Part shown: positions 4,240-5,242 of the stretch, piece after piece | Layout: each line of letters begins with the position of its first letter | How positions within the stretch are numbered: the stretch's first letter is position 1 | From: an uncultured Collinsella sp. | Lineage (GTDB): Bacteria; Actinomycetota; Coriobacteriia; Coriobacteriales; Coriobacteriaceae | Assembly (NCBI GenBank): GCA_902493615.1 | Contig: CABUQK010000119.1 | Coordinates: 1 to 5,242, forward strand | Length of the DNA stretch: 5,242 nucleotides | Direction: 5' to 3' | Program-made: the position numbers and the translations under genes | The notes under the pieces: generated by a model | What the model was told of the DNA's origin: nothing | The model's database searches: none | What the model saw: only the letters and a program-made list of their open reading frames with translations

Positions 4240-5242
4240 TTACGCCGCCTCGTCGAACTGCGAGTTGTACAGGTCGGCGTAGAAGCCGCCCTGGGCGAGC
4301 AACTCGTCGTGCGTGCCCTTCTCTACGATGTCGCCGTCGCGAATTACCAAGATCACGTCGGCGTTGCGGATCGTGGACAGGCGGTGCGCGATGACAAAGC
4401 TAGTACGGCCCTGCATCAGCGCATCCATGGCACGCTGGATGAGCTCCTCGGTACGAGTGTCAACGTTGGAGGTTGCCTCGTCCAGAATCAGCGCCGGGCG
4501 GTCGGCCAAAATAGCACGGGCGATGGTCACGAGCTGGCGCTGGCCCTGCGACAGGTTGGTGCCCTCCTCGTTGATCATAAAGTCGTAGCCGCCGGCGAGC
4601 GTATGGATAAAGTGGTCGCAGCGTGCGGCACGTGCAGCGGCTTCGACCTCGGCATCGCTCGCATCGGGGCGTCCGTAACGGATGTTCTCGCGGATGGTAC
4701 CGTTAAACAGCCAGGTATCCTGCAGCACCATGGCAAACTCGCCGCGAAGTGCCGCGCGGTCCCAATCGCGCACGTCGACGCCCTCGACGCGCAGCGAGCC
4801 GTCGTCCACATCGTAAAAGCGCTGCAGCAGCTTAATGAGCGTGGTCTTGCCAGCGCCGGTGGGACCGACGATGGCGATGGTCTGGCCGGGCTGCGCCTCG
4901 CAGCTAAAGTCGTGGATGATGGTCTTGTCGGGCGTGTAGCCAAACTTGACATGGTCAAACTCCACGTGGCCGGGGCGCTTTTCGGGAATCTGCGCGTCGG
5001 CCTTCTGCTCCTCCTCGGGCGCGGCCAGGAACTCAAACACGCGCTCGGTGGCGGCGGCCATCGACTGCATCGTGTTGCTCACGTTGCCCAGCTGCTGCAC
5101 GGGCTGCGTAAAGTTGCGAACGTACTGGATAAAGCTCTGGATGTCGCCGGGCGTGGCATTGCCGGTCAGCGCGAGCTGCGCGCCCACCACGACAACGCCC
5201 ACGTAACCCATGTTGCCCACCAGGCTCATAAGCGGCATCATC
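4240..5242 (-). CDS. ABC exporter subunit (transmembrane-ATPase fusion), C-terminal part (5' end outside window)
   Basis: The open frame enters from the right edge and stops at TAA 4242-4240. That gives the last 333 residues of a half-transporter, usually about 580-620 residues. Visible: the end of the membrane domain with a last hydrophobic helix (about fragment residues 9-26) and the coupling region (FIQYVRNFTQPVQQLGNVSNTMQSMAAATERVFEF, 37-71; key parts FTQPVQQL and ATERVF), then a full ATPase domain. Motifs: A-loop Tyr102, Walker A GPTGAGKTT (126-134), Q-loop Gln174, signature LSQGQ (230-234), Walker B LILDE with catalytic Glu255, D-loop SNVD, and switch His286. All ATPase residues are intact. 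The pattern is that of MdlB/LmrA/YheH-type multidrug or lipid exporters, and the ILDEATSNVDTRTE form is common in heterodimeric pairs. A partner subunit would be expected just upstream, outside the window. Substrate unknown. Confidence 0.92.
   Translation of the reverse strand, partial: MMPLMSLVGNMGYVGVVVVGAQLALTGNATPGDIQSFIQYVRNFTQPVQQLGNVSNTMQSMAAATERVFEFLAAPEEEQKADAQIPEKRPGHVEFDHVKFGYTPDKTIIHDFSCEAQPGQTIAIVGPTGAGKTTLIKLLQRFYDVDDGSLRVEGVDVRDWDRAALRGEFAMVLQDTWLFNGTIRENIRYGRPDASDAEVEAAARAARCDHFIHTLAGGYDFMINEEGTNLSQGQRQLVTIARAILADRPALILDEATSNVDTRTEELIQRAMDALMQGRTSFVIAHRLSTIRNADVILVIRDGDIVEKGTHDELLAQGGFYADLYNSQFDEAA

Noticed and set aside
1..5242. CRISPR arrays, tRNA or rRNA genes, transposase or integrase genes
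   Set aside because: I looked on both strands and found no regularly spaced repeats, cloverleaf sequences or enzyme motifs of these kinds.

Overview
The window looks like chromosomal sequence from a GC-rich, low-complexity-gene-density anaerobic actinobacterium. A Coriobacteriia genome (Collinsella-like, gut-associated) is my best guess. It rests on strong GC preference at third codon positions, GGAGG-type ribosome binding sites, the gene families present and the style of the intergenic repeats. It is an inference, not a proof.

Left part (1-2141, + strand): the C-terminal half of an APC-family amino acid/polyamine antiporter, then a 284-nt structured gap, then a complete agmatine deiminase (aguA). 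Together they suggest agmatine uptake coupled to export of a product, followed by deimination of agmatine to N-carbamoylputrescine and ammonia. The later enzymes of the pathway are not in the window. The agmatine deiminase has an extra segment of about 24 residues and a changed motif next to its catalytic region.

Middle part (2142-2610): a convergent gene-free gap. It holds a perfect 14-bp inverted repeat centred on a palindrome, further direct copies of the same GTCCC-containing motif, and the terminator of the leftward gene. The leftward gene (2611-3642, - strand) is a complete class I-alpha 3-deoxy-7-phosphoheptulonate (DAHP) synthase, the entry enzyme of the shikimate pathway. It has a clear ribosome binding site and a plausible promoter.

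Right part (3643-4239): a 597-nt gene-free gap dense in repeats. It contains an exact 19-nt tandem duplication and, more strikingly, two inverted copies of an element of about 50 nt (3881-3930 and 4069-4118). These match at 31 of 32 bases in their outer part, and each carries a small hairpin whose stem is kept despite sequence change. Between them lie a rho-independent terminator and a possible 37-codon ORF. A strong leftward terminator (4177-4208) closes the next gene, the 3' part of an ABC exporter subunit (4240-5242, - strand), which runs off the window edge.

The genes are ordinary. The unexplained material is in the intergenic DNA, above all the 238-bp inverted-repeat unit. No RNA gene, CRISPR array, transposase or recombinase is visible.
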